From Puccinia triticina (taxonomy: Eukaryota > Basidiomycota > Pucciniomycetes > Pucciniales > Pucciniaceae): a stretch of 64,000 nucleotides of DNA. Positions 1 through 11,951 of the stretch are shown piece by piece. The stretch lies in the NCBI RefSeq assembly GCF_026914185.1, contig NC_070561.1, positions 744,001 through 808,000 on the forward strand. Reading direction: 5' to 3'. Made by a program: the position numbers and the translations under genes. How positions within the stretch are numbered: position 1 is the first letter of the stretch; each line of letters starts with the position of its first letter. A model generated the notes under the pieces. It was not told the DNA's origin. It was given only the letters and a program-made list of their open reading frames with translations, and did no database searches.

Positions 1-856
1 TATTTGAGTATCAGTACGGTGAAAGCAGACGATAATGAATCAAGAATCGAGATAAAGAATTCGAAAGGCCTGTCGCGGGCGATATATATGTATGTCCCAG
101 CTGCTTCTTTCGGCTGCTTGGTCGCGTTATTGTGGATGGGCAGGGTTCTTTGTTCTGAGTATGTAGGGACTGTAGGAACTTTCTCATCAGATACAGCTGA
201 TTGGATCGTCCATCTTCGTCGTTCAGAGCAAACTTTGCCAAATCAAGCAGCATGGAAAACGGTTACAGTTTCAAGGATGTGTGACTGTACGTCTGTTTCG
301 GGCGGGCTGTCGGCGATGTACCAACCCGGCAGAACAGGAGAGTTCCTTCGGGACGCGGGGGTCTACCCCTCCGCTCGAGAGGCTAAAGTCCGCGCGCTTC
401 GCCATGCTTTCTTGTGCTTCGCTGCGGGACAAAAAAGCGGTGGCTCGGCACTGCAAGTCGCAGTCGTAGAAGTAGCGGGGGCGTTTGGAACTGCGCTGCG
501 CTGCCGGCGTTGTCCCCGGAGCGGCAAACTTTCACCTTTCGTGATGATTGTTCCAACTCCTCCAAGTTCTGGAAACGGTGGTTTTCTACATATTTCAAGA
601 GCTCTTTCTGACTTGTCAGGGAATGATACAGACTCCTTCTCGTTTTGATGCTTCGGACCTCGGTGTACACACCCTCGTACTCCCTTGCCTGGTGCACCTG
701 GATGACGCGATAAATCCGCTATTTTCGTCATGCGTTTCAGACTCAGCGGGCTTCACCGAGTCTGATTGGCTCGTGAGCTTTTGGGAGAGGTTCGAAAATC
801 TGGTCAACACCGCGCCTCAAAGCTCAGCACGTCTAGCTTCCCCAGTCCTACGGAGT
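1..856. other. upstream region, no gene recognised
   Basis: Flank of the secreted-protein gene. About 300-560 is clearly GC-richer than its surroundings and carries long overlapping open frames on both strands (one of 214 codons on +), but none resembles a protein I know and the overlap on both strands suggests composition rather than coding. It may hold the promoter of the downstream gene or the end of a gene lying outside the window. Confidence 0.4.
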
Positions 857-3184
857 ATGAGAATGTCTCCAACGAAGCAATCTTGTCTGATGACGCTATC
901 AATCCTGTGCCTCTCGTTCATTTTCAATCTCCGTCTGTCTTGGGCCTCAGGACTCTCTGAAGATCGTGGATATGGACTGGACAAGCCGAATGCGCTGGGA
1001 TCTCTTAATTACACTCTGGCAGACGCACAATCAAGTTGTATCAAGAAACCGCTAAGCCAACGACTATGGCAAGACTTGAAACTGGATGCTTACCTGGAGG
1101 ATTACATCGGTGGAAAAACCTTATCTGTGGTTGTAAGCTCTTTGGCACTCCCTATTGATCACTCACACTTTCAAAAACGTGGCAAGGCATCACGATTGAG
1201 AATTTTATCCGGTCAGGCTTTTGCTAATCAAGTGAACATGACGAACTTTGCCTGTGGGATTGGCCGGTTCTGTGATGCTGGAGAAGTAGGTTCCTCTTTT
1301 CAGGGTTTGATATCTAGAAGCTCTCAAGGCACCAAATCTCACCAATTTTGATCCAAAAAAGTTATGCAGCAGTGCCAAAGCACCAGCGTGGTATATTCTT
1401 GTCGGGATACAAAACTGGAATGATATGATGAATTCTATCTACAAGTCAATTGCCTTCGCGTGAGCTATCCTAAGTCCTAGCAAAGTGAATAATTCTACCC
1501 AAGCTTGGTCATTAAACTAATGCAAATAATTCATAATTAGGGTCGGGACAGTCCAAGGTGAATCATTAGACTTCTTCAAACCCGGACCATCTAATAATTA
1601 ATCTCTCATCAAATTTCACCAATTGTCTTCATAACCATATAACTTGCATACAGAGCTGGCTCCTTCTATGGTTAATGACCCTCTCAGCTCAACTACTTTA
1701 CCTTTCCAAAACGCACACACACATTGGCTTACATAATTATACGTTATCATCCCCCAAAAACAACAGGTCTCAGATTTATCTCCTCCTATGAGCCCATTCC
1801 CGGTGAAGGTAGCGACGTAAGTGACCTTTCCCTCCCAATACCAAGACATGTTTCAATGGGCTGAATGAAATCACATTGTGTCTTTGCAAATAGCATCATC
1901 AACATCATCGCAGCAAGTGTTAGTGTAGTACCTGGCTTTCTCCTACCTGGGACCGGAGTTTGGTACTACCTAGTGTTGCAAGGTGCGCTTTATACCACCT
2001 TTTCAGAGATAGGATTTTACTGTAGCGCTGTTCGACCACCGCCGGACGTGGTGAGTGGATATACCAAGGTGAGCTGATTTTTTACTACAAAATAACAGCC
2101 CTTTAAAAAGCTCAATCGCGAATAAATAATCCTCATCACGCAGTGGACACATTACGCGTGGCTTCTCTCTTTACTTCAAGACCGTGGTCAGGAAATGGTG
2201 GCCAATTCGACACTGATAACTCTTCAAAGCGGTATCAGCACCGAACAAGGTATCTACGGCGCTTTAAAGAATGGTACTTTTCTCCAACCCGGTTCACAGC
2301 CGTCGTCAATAGCTTTGGAGAGATCACTTGAAGAGATTATCAAAGTACAACTACTCGCAGCTATTTTGCGATCACAGGTATGCTTGAAAGTTCAACTGGA
2401 AAAATAAAATAAGCATCGACTTCAATACCCTGCTGACCGTCAATCTCACTCTAAAACTCTCTCAGAACGTGTATATCACTCGGGGTAGCGTGTGTCTGAG
2501 AAAACCCCATTTTATAAGATTATTTCTGGACAGTGCTGACTGCTACAATTGGCATATTTAGGACCCCTGCAACAAGTCCGGTCCTAATGGAGCATTCTCG
2601 GGTCCCGATATACTATCCTATTGTGGCAAAGATGGAGTGTAAGCAATTGATTTACAATTTGAAGATATCTGTGATCTTCTCCTGATTGGCTGTGCTCAAC
2701 ACATTTGAACTAGAATGATGAACATTGTTCAGGCCAATGGAAAAAAGACAAACATGAAGTTCTATGGAAGCGCAAAGATAGTCGAAAAGCACAAATTTTC
2801 CGTCGAGTTTTTGACCGAATCGGCGTGGAAATGCCAGTCAAAATACAACCAATACGGCTACAATCCATATCAAAATGGGTAAAATATAGTCCTTTAATTC
2901 ACTGATCAATCATCTTGATACTAACCACCAAGTTGTTTAGAACCGTTCCAACGGATGTCAATTCAGATTGCCTTTTCAATCTCCCTGTATGTGATTGTAC
3001 TGAAACACGTGAGTGAAAATGTTTTGTTTGTTCCCCAACCAGGGTCTGATCAAATCAAATTCACTCAGATATTGCCAAGGCGCGTAAGAAGGGGATGCAC
3101 ACTACAAAGGCATGCCATCTGGCAGGCGTTCCAGTATATGCAAAAGATCAACAGATGACTGAAAGAATTGGGCTGTCCAGGTGA
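857..3184 (+). CDS. secreted protein of the rust DUF7872-like family, nine exons
   Basis: Function unknown; I recognise the family as a cysteine-containing secreted family of Pucciniomycotina (I believe DUF7872). Exons read 857-1285, 1362-1459, 1894-2068, 2144-2377, 2466-2489, 2562-2638, 2714-2878, 2941-3008, 3069-3184; all introns are GT-AG and phases agree, giving 461 codons. The start was chosen because it opens a hydrophobic signal peptide (MRMSPTKQSC followed by about 18 apolar residues). Family hallmarks are FACGIGRFCDAGELC over the first junction, APAWYILVGIQNWNDMMNS in exon 2, SGISTEQGIYGALKNGTF in exon 4 and SDPCNKSGPNGAFSG across exons 5-6. Exon 5 is only 24 nt. Intron 2 is 434 nt, far longer than the others (60-88 nt), so a further small exon there is possible. 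The end follows a KARKKGMHTTKACHLAGVPV stretch. Confidence 0.8.
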
Positions 3185-4054
3185 ACTACTATGCAATGGA
3201 CTAGAGGTAAAATTAGTGCAACCTATAATGTTATTGCATCCTTATTAATGGTTCCAAAGAGCATCAATTACTTCATCTTCAGTTGGCACTGGTTTATATT
3301 ACACCCTTTGCCAGCAAAACTCTTCATTCATGGAAAAATTCAAGTTGTAAAATCTTTGACAATTTTTTATCAGTTTATGAGCTTGTGGAAAGCCCCAGCA
3401 TTCCCATCCACATGTTGTAAATCATTGATAATTCATAAAAGAAAATTGTGCATCCAGACTCCATATTCTTGGGTTCTTTGTTTTTGGCTCATATGCAGCA
3501 GTGCTTCATCAATCAAATTCAAATTTTGACAGCTGGAATATATAGGCTAAGGCACCAATCTTTTGTAAAGTTCTTGTTTAGTAAGGTGTGTTATAATCAT
3601 CTTCACTGTGATTCAAGAATGTGTGATTTTGTATTTTAAATATATCTCTATCTGGAAATTCCAAAACAAGATTCCAAGCACTATTGGGACAGTTTGAAAT
3701 CAATTATTTCAAACATCAACCAATCATTTAATGATGATCCAGTGGGTCTCTACGTAGTACTTTACATTTATTGGTCAAGTAAAGATACCATAACATATTT
3801 TTGCTCAATACTGGTACAGATACTAACAAGATCTGTAACACTTTTGAATTTACTGTGGTGGGCCTTTACCTTTTTTTTGTTTTTTGATACTGGTACGGTA
3901 TTGATTGCGCTGCAAAAGGCCATCTGCGACTGCTTGTCTCCAGACCTTTTGCAGCGGGTACCCGCCATCCAAATTTACATACCCGGACCCGCACACGGTA
4001 CCCGCAGGCGGGTACCCGCCCACGGATACCGGGTACCCATGGGCAATCTCTAGT
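3185..4054. other. AT-rich intergenic region
   Basis: No coding region recognised. 3955-4045 carries several close copies of GGTACCCGC in both orientations, a small local palindromic cluster, just before the degenerate array that follows. Confidence 0.5.
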
Positions 4055-4560
4055 ATGCACTACACTCAATGACCGGGACAACTGGTCAGGTCCTCCACCC
4101 GGCCATTGGGTAGAGTACTTCCTCCAATTGATGACCAATCATTCCGGTCATTGATTGGAGGGTGTACTCCACTCAATGACCTGTATTGACCGTTCATTGA
4201 TTGGAGGGTGTACTCCACTCAATGACCGGTATTGACCAGTCATTGATTAGAGGGTATAGTCCACTCAATGACCGGGATGACAGAGCATCAAGTGGAGTAC
4301 ACCCTCCAATTGATGACCAATCAACACTGGTCATCAGTTGGAGGTTATATTCTAATGGATGACCGGTGTTGACCGGTCATTGAGCGGAGTATGTATACCC
4401 TCCAATCAATGACCGGTCAACACCAGTCATCAAGTGGAGTACACCCTCTGATCAATGACCAGTGTTGAACGGTCATCAAGCGGAGGGTTGCTCCACTTGC
4501 AAGCGGAGGGTTGCTCCACTTGATGACCAGGGTTAGGTCATCAAGGGGAGTAGTCAGGTT
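4055..4560. repeat. degenerate tandem array of palindromic TGACCGG/CCGGTCA units
   Basis: About eight degenerate units of roughly 60 bp, each containing ACTCAATGACCGG followed after a short spacer by its inverse CCGGTCATTGA and a GGAG-GTGTACTCC stretch. The core motif matches that of the arrays inside the two fold-back elements at 5924-7383 and 12760-13967, but no terminal repeats of those elements were found here, so this may be an older, end-truncated relative. Confidence 0.7.
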
Positions 4561-4734
4561 GCTGGGAGGTGTGAGGAGGGAGGAGTAATTTGTATGTTGT
4601 GCAAGAAACTGGTTCCTGTGGTACATCAATTTAGGGGAACCTGTTTCTCAAGAAGTCAAAAAAAAATAGCAAAGTGCTTTTTTGATTCCCTCGGAAATCC
4701 ATTCCAAAAAAACCCGCAACATATGGTACACATC

Positions 4735-5737
4735 CTTATTATTTTGCTCAAAAAAAAAAATAGAAGTCAACATGAAAAAAATAAAACCAAAATTTCACTC
4801 ATGGGAACAAACTGAGCATGTTGAGCCAAAAAAATAAAATGTCCCAAACTGAGCAAAAATCATTTGACAATGTTTTGGGATGGTTTTTTTCACGGGCCTG
4901 GCGGGCCTGGCGGGACTGGAGCGGGCTTGAGCGGGCCTGAGATGGGCCTACCCCCAAAGCACATTGGGTCAGTATTAAAGTTTTGCATTGCCCTGGGAGC
5001 TGATGGGGCTTTTGATGGGCCCAAAATATCAACATGGGCTTTTGGTGGTCTAGAAGTATCAACCCAGGCCACTGAATAGCCCATGGGCCTTTGAATTCCC
5101 AGAAAGCCCACCATGAGCCCCCAAATAGCTAATGGGCTCTTGGTAGCCCATGAAGATCTCCATGGGCCAACGGATACCCTCATGGGCTTTTGCTGGCCCA
5201 TGGAGATCTCCATGGGCCAGCAGATAACCTCATGGGCTTTTGGTGGTCCAAAAAGCTCCCCATGGGCTTTTTGTGGCGCAGAAAGGAAGCAAACAGCCCA
5301 TGGGACCACATGATGGTATCTGTTGGCCCATGGGGATCTTTATGGGCCACCAAGAGCCCATTAGCTATGTGGGGGCCCATGGTGGGCTTTTTGGTAATTC
5401 AAAGGCCCAAGGGCTATTCAGTGGCCTGGGTTGATGCTTCTAGACCACCAAAAGCCCATGTTGAGATTTTGGGCCCATGAAAAGCCCCAGCAGCTCCCAG
5501 GGCAAGGTAAAACTCCTTTAATACTGACCCAATGTGCTTTTGGTGCAGGCCCGTCTCAGGCCCGCTCAAGGCCCGCCAGGCCCGTGAAAAAACCATCCCA
5601 AAACATTGTCTAATGATTTTTGCTCAGTTTGGGACATTTTATTTTTTTGGCTCAGCATGCTCAGTTTGTTCCCATGAGTGAAATTTTGTTTTTATTTTTT
5701 TCATGTTGACTTCTATTTTTTTTTGGCAAAATAATAA
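4735..5737. mobile_element. fold-back (long inverted repeat) non-autonomous element, CCCATGG type
   Basis: Left arm about 4735-5185 and right arm about 5270-5737 are inverted copies: TTATTATTTTGC then an A-run and ATAGAAGTCAACATG on the left reappear inverted on the right. The middle consists of GGGCTTTTGGTGG and palindromic CCCATGGAGATCTCCATGGG blocks in both orientations. Open frames here are products of the GC-rich palindromes. No transposase and no clear target duplication were seen; ends are approximate. Confidence 0.75.
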
Positions 5738-5923
5738 ATGTTTGTAGTGTGGGTGACTAGTGCGCTGTTAGCTTGGATTTCCAAAGTTTGAGCTGCACCC
5801 GCGGGTTTTAAAGCCGGAATGGTTAATATCAGCTATTGATACACACAACCTAAACCTCAATTGTGGAGGATGCATCTGACAATGTCAAGCAAAAATTAAA
5901 TACAAAAACCCCGTGTTTTTTTT

Positions 5924-7383
5924 CGGATGTACTTTGCGCACTGCAAAAAACTTGTCGCACACTGCAGGGGGCGTCCACTCGACGTCCCGGCCACAGTGCG
6001 CGGAAGCTCAAAACGCTTCGCGCACTGCAGAAAATCAACCATCAAATTCTCATTTTTTTTTCTGCCAGCCGGCAGAGGGGATTTTTCTTGCCCCTGCTCC
6101 ATTTTCTTGGGGCATTTGGAGCCCCCAGCATGACATAAAAAAAGGATGATAAAAAATACAAAAAATAAGCGGAGCACCTCCCCGGGGCGCACCCCCCGGG
6201 GATTTTCAACCTGCTAAAAAGCCATGGATCGGGTACACAGCCCCTCGAAAACAGAGTTCGAGGGGCAGAAGTACATACCCCATGACTTCGCCGTGCGGAT
6301 GGCCGGCACGGGCTGGTCCCGGAGCGGAGTACATGCACACTCCCCTGATGGCCGGCCAGCACGCACGTGGAGTGCAAATCACCGGTCATCGAGGGGATTA
6401 CGCATTCCTCTCGATGACCGGAACGGTCCCGGTTATCGAGAGGAGTAAACACACCTCTCGATGACCGGAACAGTCCCGGTCATCGAGAGATAAGCATTCC
6501 TCTCGATGACCGGAACAGTCCCGGTCATCGAGAGATTAAGCATTCCTCTCGATGACCGGAACAGTCCTGGTCATCGAGAGATAAGCATTCCTCTCGATGA
6601 CCAGAACAGTCCCGGTCATCGAGAGGAGTAAACACTGCTCCTCTCGACGACTGGAACAGACCCGGTCATCGAGAGTGTTCCTCCTCTCGATGGCCGGGTC
6701 TGTTCCATTTCGAGAGGAATGCTTATCTCTCGATGACCAGGACTGTTCCGGTCATCGAGAGGAATGCTTAATCTCTCGATGACCGGGACTGTTCCGGTCA
6801 TCGAGAGGAATGCTTATCTCTCGATGACCGGGACTGTTCCGGTCATCGAGAGGTGTGTTTACTCCTCTCGATAACCGGGACCGTTCCGGTCATCGAGAGG
6901 AATGCGTAATCCCCTCGATGACCGGTGATTTTCACTCCACGTGCGTGCTGGCCGGCCATCAGGGGAGTGTGCATGTACTCCGCTCCGGGACCAGCCCGTG
7001 CCGGCCATCCGCACGGCGAAGTCATGGGGTATGTACTTCTGCCCCTCGAACTCTGTTTTCGAGGGGCTGTGTACCCGATCCATGGCTTTTTAGCAGGTTG
7101 AAAATCCCCGGGGGGTGCGCCCCGGGGAGGTGCTCCGCTTATTTTTTGTATTTTTTATCATCCTTTTTTTATGTCATGCTGGGGGCTCCAAATGCCCCAA
7201 GAAAATGGAGCAGGGGCAAGAAAAATCCCCTCTGCCGGCTGGCAGAAAAAAAAATGAGAATTTGATGGTTGATTTTCTGCAGTGCGCGAAGCGTTTTGAG
7301 CTTCCGCGCACTGTGGCCGGGACGTCGAGTGGATGCCCGCTGCAGTGCGCAACGAGTTTTTCGCAGTGCGCGAAGTACATCCG
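5924..7383. mobile_element. fold-back element A with CCGGTCATCGAGAG palindrome array
   Basis: A near-perfect palindrome of 1460 bp. The ends are CGGATGTACTTYGCGCAC (left) and its inverse (right), flanked on both sides by TTTTTTTT, which I read as an 8-bp target duplication. Arms contain a second GCGCACTGCAG motif, an A/T-rich section and the pair GCCGGCAG/CTGCCGGC. The centre (about 6390-6910) is a tandem array of CTCTCGATGACCGG ... CCGGTCATCGAGAG units of about 55-60 bp, each itself palindromic. No protein is encoded. The terminus and core motif are shared with the element at 12760-13967. Confidence 0.88.
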
Positions 7384-7616
7384 TTTTTTTTTGTCATTTT
7401 ATGGAGAACAACTTCCCATGTTACCACTGTCAGCTGAGTGTTGCAATCACAGACCTATGTCGTATGTAGATGAGTTTGTGGAAGAAGAGTTGGAACAGAT
7501 GGGGTATTGATTGGTAAGATTTGTGATCACTTTTCCAAAAATGTAGGATCCTAAGGGTGGAATACAAATCTCCTAGGATGACACAAGGCATCCCAGCCCA
7601 ATGAAATTATTTCAAG
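7384..7616. other. short spacer downstream of the 7617 gene
   Basis: Non-coding as far as I can see; it should contain the 3' UTR and polyadenylation signals of the minus-strand gene. Confidence 0.4.
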
Positions 7617-9350
7617 TCAGATGGGAGAAAATGAAGGAATAGAGAGTATTGGTGGGCATCTCACATCAGTTTTACAATTTGGGTCACAGTGGGTCCATGA
7701 CGACCAACCGAGCCATTTCTGGAGGCTTTCGACCAGCTCACGCCATTCAGCAATTTTGGATTTGGCGATGGAGTCAAGGGTGGAGTTGAAGGAGAACGAG
7801 GGGTGAAGCGGGAGAGACAACTGGATGGTTTGCGAAAAGAGGGAGTAGATTGTCTCACAAATCCGTTCCATCGTGCCTTCGACAGCCCGGACGATGATCT
7901 GGATCGAGTGACTCAGCTCGGTGGGATTGAGCCACGCGGTGGAGGTGTAAGCGGCAGTACATCTGCAGATTCCGCGGGACAGCCAGTCGGAATCCTTGCG
8001 GTCCCAGTCCGTGAAGTCGAGCGAGGGCATGATGATATCGTACGCCAATCCACGTACCTCGATGGCCTGTTCGGTTGCATTCAAATCCGCCCTTTTAAGG
8101 AGGTATTGCAGCTCGCCAAGCGGCGGACTGTACCTCTGGATGATTGTCAGGACCAGCGCGCGCCAGTCCGGTTGACCAGGATCTACTCGCCAATCTTCCA
8201 AGTTCTTCCGCTCGAGTACTTCGGCCAGCCGCCTTTGAACCGTCCTCGCATCCTCGCGACTGATCCCATAAAGTCGGTGCCGTGAACGCGGCCCAGAGCT
8301 CGTACCGTCCGCTCGCCGCTTCAACTCTAAACTTTCAAGCCCATCATAGAAACTTATAAATCCCTCAGGATCTAGTATCACTCGTACCTCTCCCGGCGCA
8401 AAGAAATGTTGAGCGGCCGAGTGGATAGAAAGCCAAGAGGCCCTTGAATAAAATGGCGGGTGGGACACCTTTTGCTTCTCTAGCATGCCTGAGTTTGTAG
8501 TTGCTTGGCTCGTCCATTTGGAAGCCGACGTCTTGGCTGAATATGGGTCCGAGGCATTAATCGTATCAAGAAGGCTAAAGGCGGGCACAAAAAAATGTCA
8601 GAGATGCATTCTTAAAATATGGGTCGGGGCGCTTAACTGGATGCCCTTTTTAAAATCACACCACAACAGTTCAAAGCCGGTGTTCATCCTGACCACGCCC
8701 TCGAAGCCGTATTGCTCGCCGATCTTACAAAGCTCGGCAGCACGCGCGTATTCGGCTTCTACATAATGACCCTTGTCCAGGAAGTGCTCGGGCACGGAAC
8801 CGTTGATGAGGGCGTACTGCGAGTCCATAAAGCCGGGCGTAATGAGGGAAGCGCTCTGGCCATCGAGGTAAATCACCCGGAGAGCGCGCTCGGCTGAAAA
8901 TGTGTAGAGCTGAAATCCATCGTGCGCAAGATAGGTTCCAACCGCATAGCTCATCTCGGGATCGAAGGCGAACCATTCGAGCCCCTCCGTTGGCGGCCCG
9001 CGCGGATCGGCACTGCTATGGTAGAGTAACGTCGAGCGCGGAACCAGGCCGGGAATGATTGAGTGACCGCTATAGGCAAAGGTATTTGGCCATTGCTGGA
9101 GTAGTCCCGCAAATGATGCAAAGATTAGATTCGAGGTATCCGCCTTCACCAGACTCGACGTGTTCGACGATGATAGGATCAACGGTTCTGATCCTCCGCC
9201 ACTTGCTCTGGTAAGATGTGTGACCAGCCAGAATGAACATGAACACTTCCAGGACCATAGCCTGACTGGGACCTTCATTATTGCCAAGAGCTTGAATACC
9301 TGGGGGAAGTCGAGAAGAAGACACACTAGATAGTTGTCCATGATCCACAT
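7617..9350 (-). CDS. conserved basidiomycete protein of unknown function, two exons
   Basis: Two adjacent frames are joined by a 63-nt intron (8575-8637, GTTAAG...TTTAG), giving about 556 codons. The N-terminal part contains YSGHSIIPGLVPRSTLLYHS, EGLEWFAFDPEMSYA and VVRMNTGFELLWCDFKKG; the second exon has APGEVRVILDPEGFISFYD and GISREDARTVQRRLAEVL; the end is cysteine-containing (WTHCDPNCKTDVRCPP). I recognise this arrangement as a widespread basidiomycete family without assigned function. The start is uncertain: a Met about 24 codons further in (MKVPVRLWSW) begins a better signal-peptide-like segment. A secreted or membrane-attached protein is likely, by inference from that segment only. Confidence 0.7.
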
Positions 9351-10837
9351 CTATAGTAGAAATGAGTGACTTCTTAATTGTGCGATCTGATCTGCTCAGA
9401 GCAATATCCTGGAATATCCATGAGAGGCTAGAGCTGCGTTCATGTGAGAGAATTCAACTAGATCAATTGCGTTTGAACTTGGCACCTTATCCTCCGAGTC
9501 CAGGCTTCCCACACGCTCTAGAGTCAAAATCAGAAAGAGAGAAATTTCCACCTGTGGGCACCTCTAAACCCCATAGTATGCAGTTACTCAGAACCCATAT
9601 TAAGTGACTGCATACCACCTTTCTGGCAGGCAAAATAAAAACCCTGGGAAACCCAGGATACCCAAGAAACCTGCCTTTGGGATTCCCCAAAATCTCCAAG
9701 TCCAACCTCTGAAGCCACTCTTTACTCAACTTGCTAATGATTAATTTTGTTGAAAAGTAGAGTAGTGCCAAGTGAAGCACTTTGTGCTGATCTTTGGTCA
9801 AAGGAAAATGTTATTCTTTCACCTCTCTCCAATTAGCTATCCTGTTACCGTGTACTCTCCTGAATTTAACAATCTCTTTATGTTAAATCCTCTTTCCCTC
9901 TTCCCTACTTGTAAGTAGTCAGATACTTGAATATTACACTTAAAAAAAATAAAAATAAAATAAAACCTCTGAAGCCGCACCGGTCATCACCGGTCATACT
10001 ACAGCCAGCTGGTGATATTGGAGGACTTCCCGTCGGCCTTTAGAGAGCTCTAGATGCCCCTCTAACTCCTAAATTAAGACCTCTACCAAATCAACAATCA
10101 GTGCACATGAAAGTCATGAGCTGTAGGGTTAGGAAATCATTTTCCCTTCTACCAAAAATTAAGAGTCTGGGTGTGTAAATTGAGATCTGGGAGGCTCCCA
10201 GACTCAAAGGGAAGTCCTCCATTACTGCTACATCATCCACCACCGGCTCACATCACATCCCCCCCTCCGCATCACACCGGCCTAACCCGGTACATAACCC
10301 TGTCCCCCGCTCATCACACCAACAGCACTCTTTACACTTTGGGATCATCATCACAATCCACCAGTAACATACAACTTCAACAAAACCTGACCACTCAATC
10401 TCGCTGACACTAATCATCTTCTCTTTCATCAATACCACAATGGCCTTCCCCAAAGCCACTGCCAGGGACAAGGACCGCTCGAGGGTGCCAACAATCTCCA
10501 ACCTGCAACAAGAACATCTCTGCGGAGATCGGTGTGATCCGCGCCAAGTCTAATGGCCAAAGTCTCCGCGTTGTCTGCGCTATTGCCGCCTGGATCAGTG
10601 AGATGTCAGAAGTCTTTGGATTGGAAGAGCTGCGCCCTGCTGTCAATTCCAGCTCTTCAGCGATCATGGATTGTCCGGTTGTTGGTCTTATTGGCTGGAA
10701 CTTCTGTGATCCAGTAGGTTTTTCTTTCTCCCCCCATCTTCTTTCATCATAGGAATTGCTTGTCCCAAAGTCTTTGCTGATCTTCTTTGCCTGATCTGTG
10801 TTCCCAATGACCATGATAGGCCGAGCCCAAAGCAATA
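9351..10837. other. non-coding region with unassigned ORF fragments
   Basis: 9360-10160 is AT-rich with no gene seen. 10171-10750 contains a Pro/Ser/Thr/His-rich frame and then a more protein-like frame at 10534-10752 (KSNGQSLRVVCAIAAWISEM ... SSSSAIMDCPVVGLIGWNFC). I do not recognise it; it could be an exon of a small gene or a retroelement gag remnant. Confidence 0.3.
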
Positions 10838-11036
10838 GGGGGGTTCACAATTGAATTTTACTAAAATTTGGAGCCAAATTCAAGGCACTTATGAACAAAA
10901 TTTTAAAATTTTGGGGAAATGCACAGCAGCAGGTGTTACTGATCAACCAGTGCAGCTGATCAATTTTTTAAAAATATGTTCATAAACACCTTAAAATGGG
11001 TCCTAAAGTTTTGTAAATTTCAATTGTGAACCCCCC
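10838..11036. mobile_element. MITE with TA duplication (Tc1/mariner-like)
   Basis: 199 bp with terminal inverted repeats GGGGGGTTCACAATTGAA / TTCAATTGTGAACCCCCC extending imperfectly inward, flanked by TA on both sides. Non-coding. TA duplications are typical of Tc1/mariner-derived MITEs. Confidence 0.8.
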
Positions 11037-11304
11037 TAATGGAGTATTGGATTCAACGGTTGTGTTTCCGCGACCATGCCCGCAAAACCGCATGCCAAAA
11101 GAAGCCAAAAAATGCCACAGATCCCTCATCGTCAACAGCTACGGCCTTGCTGACCGATGCCTTGAATCAGCTCTGCCAGTAGCTGTTTTTGAGCCAGCTT
11201 TGATTGCTCAACCTCTCTCCTTTAGGTACGCTCTTTTTAACCCCTTGGTTTGATCCTTTATTCTTTCTGATGTTGAATCCTTTCTTCTCTCTTGCCTCTG
11301 GAAT

Positions 11305-11672
11305 ATGCCAATACATCTTCTTTTGTCGGGCACAAAAACTTGCATGTGGAACACCTGTCTGAGCCTGTGTGTTTGTTTACTTTTTCCTGAAAGACAAGCA
11401 GGTCTACAAGTTAAGAGGGGTACAAAAGGCTTCTACCTGAAACAACCAAAGCTGATTGAACAAGTCATGCGTGGCCACTGGGATGGCGCGTTAACTACTA
11501 AAGGGTACGCCATGTTGACAGAGAGTTTTACCTGACAAATCAAGCTATCTACGAAAAGAAAACGGATTTAGTGTGGGTTCCTACCGCTGATCAGTTAGCG
11601 GATGTGTTTACAAAAGCTCTTGGGAGGGAATTGTTTGAGAATTTTAGAAGGGGGATAATGTCTAGTGTCTAG
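11305..11672 (+). pseudogene. Ty1/copia polyprotein 3' remnant (RT and RNase H pieces)
   Basis: 11400-11505 encodes GFYLKQPKLIEQVMRGHWDG, a copia reverse-transcriptase C-terminal motif; 11511-11672 encodes the end of RNase H with KTDLVWVPTADQLADVFTKA and a stop. The two parts are in different frames and the connecting region is lost, so this is a deleted 3' end of a copia element. Confidence 0.7.
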
Positions 11673-11684
11673 GTGAGGGGGGAG

Positions 11685-11951
11685 TGTTGTAACCCGGTAT
11701 GGGTTACGGGCTTAGCTCACACCTAGACCACAGTATGCTTATAGATTACATGTATATAAAGTGTCTTTTCCTTTCTCTACATGTAATCCATCATCATCCT
11801 ACCGCAAACCATCTCAGGTTCGATTATTGACTGCCCCCGGCAGTGTTCCCAGGGTTGTTCTGCGGGTCCGTTAGCGCGCAAGAAAGGAACCCGGGCAGTC
11901 GAAGTTTGCCCCCAAACGCCCAGTAGCGGCTCTGTTAGAGATGCTCTTACC
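11685..11951 (+). repeat. probable copia 3' LTR
   Basis: Begins TGTTGTAACCCGGTATGG directly after a purine tract (GTGAGGGGGGAG) that fits a polypurine tract behind the RNase H stop. A TATATAA box lies at about 11752. The 3' boundary is approximate. Confidence 0.6.

Noticed and set aside
4..648. 214-codon frame at the window start
   Set aside because: No recognisable motif, overlapping frames on the other strand, and GC-rich composition can explain it.
1616..1849. 77-codon minus-strand frame inside intron 2 of the secreted-protein gene
   Set aside because: No family resemblance and it lies wholly in a predicted intron; kept only as a sign that the intron may hold something.
5863..7510. Several 60-136 codon frames on both strands of element A
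   Set aside because: They are mirror images of each other produced by the palindrome.
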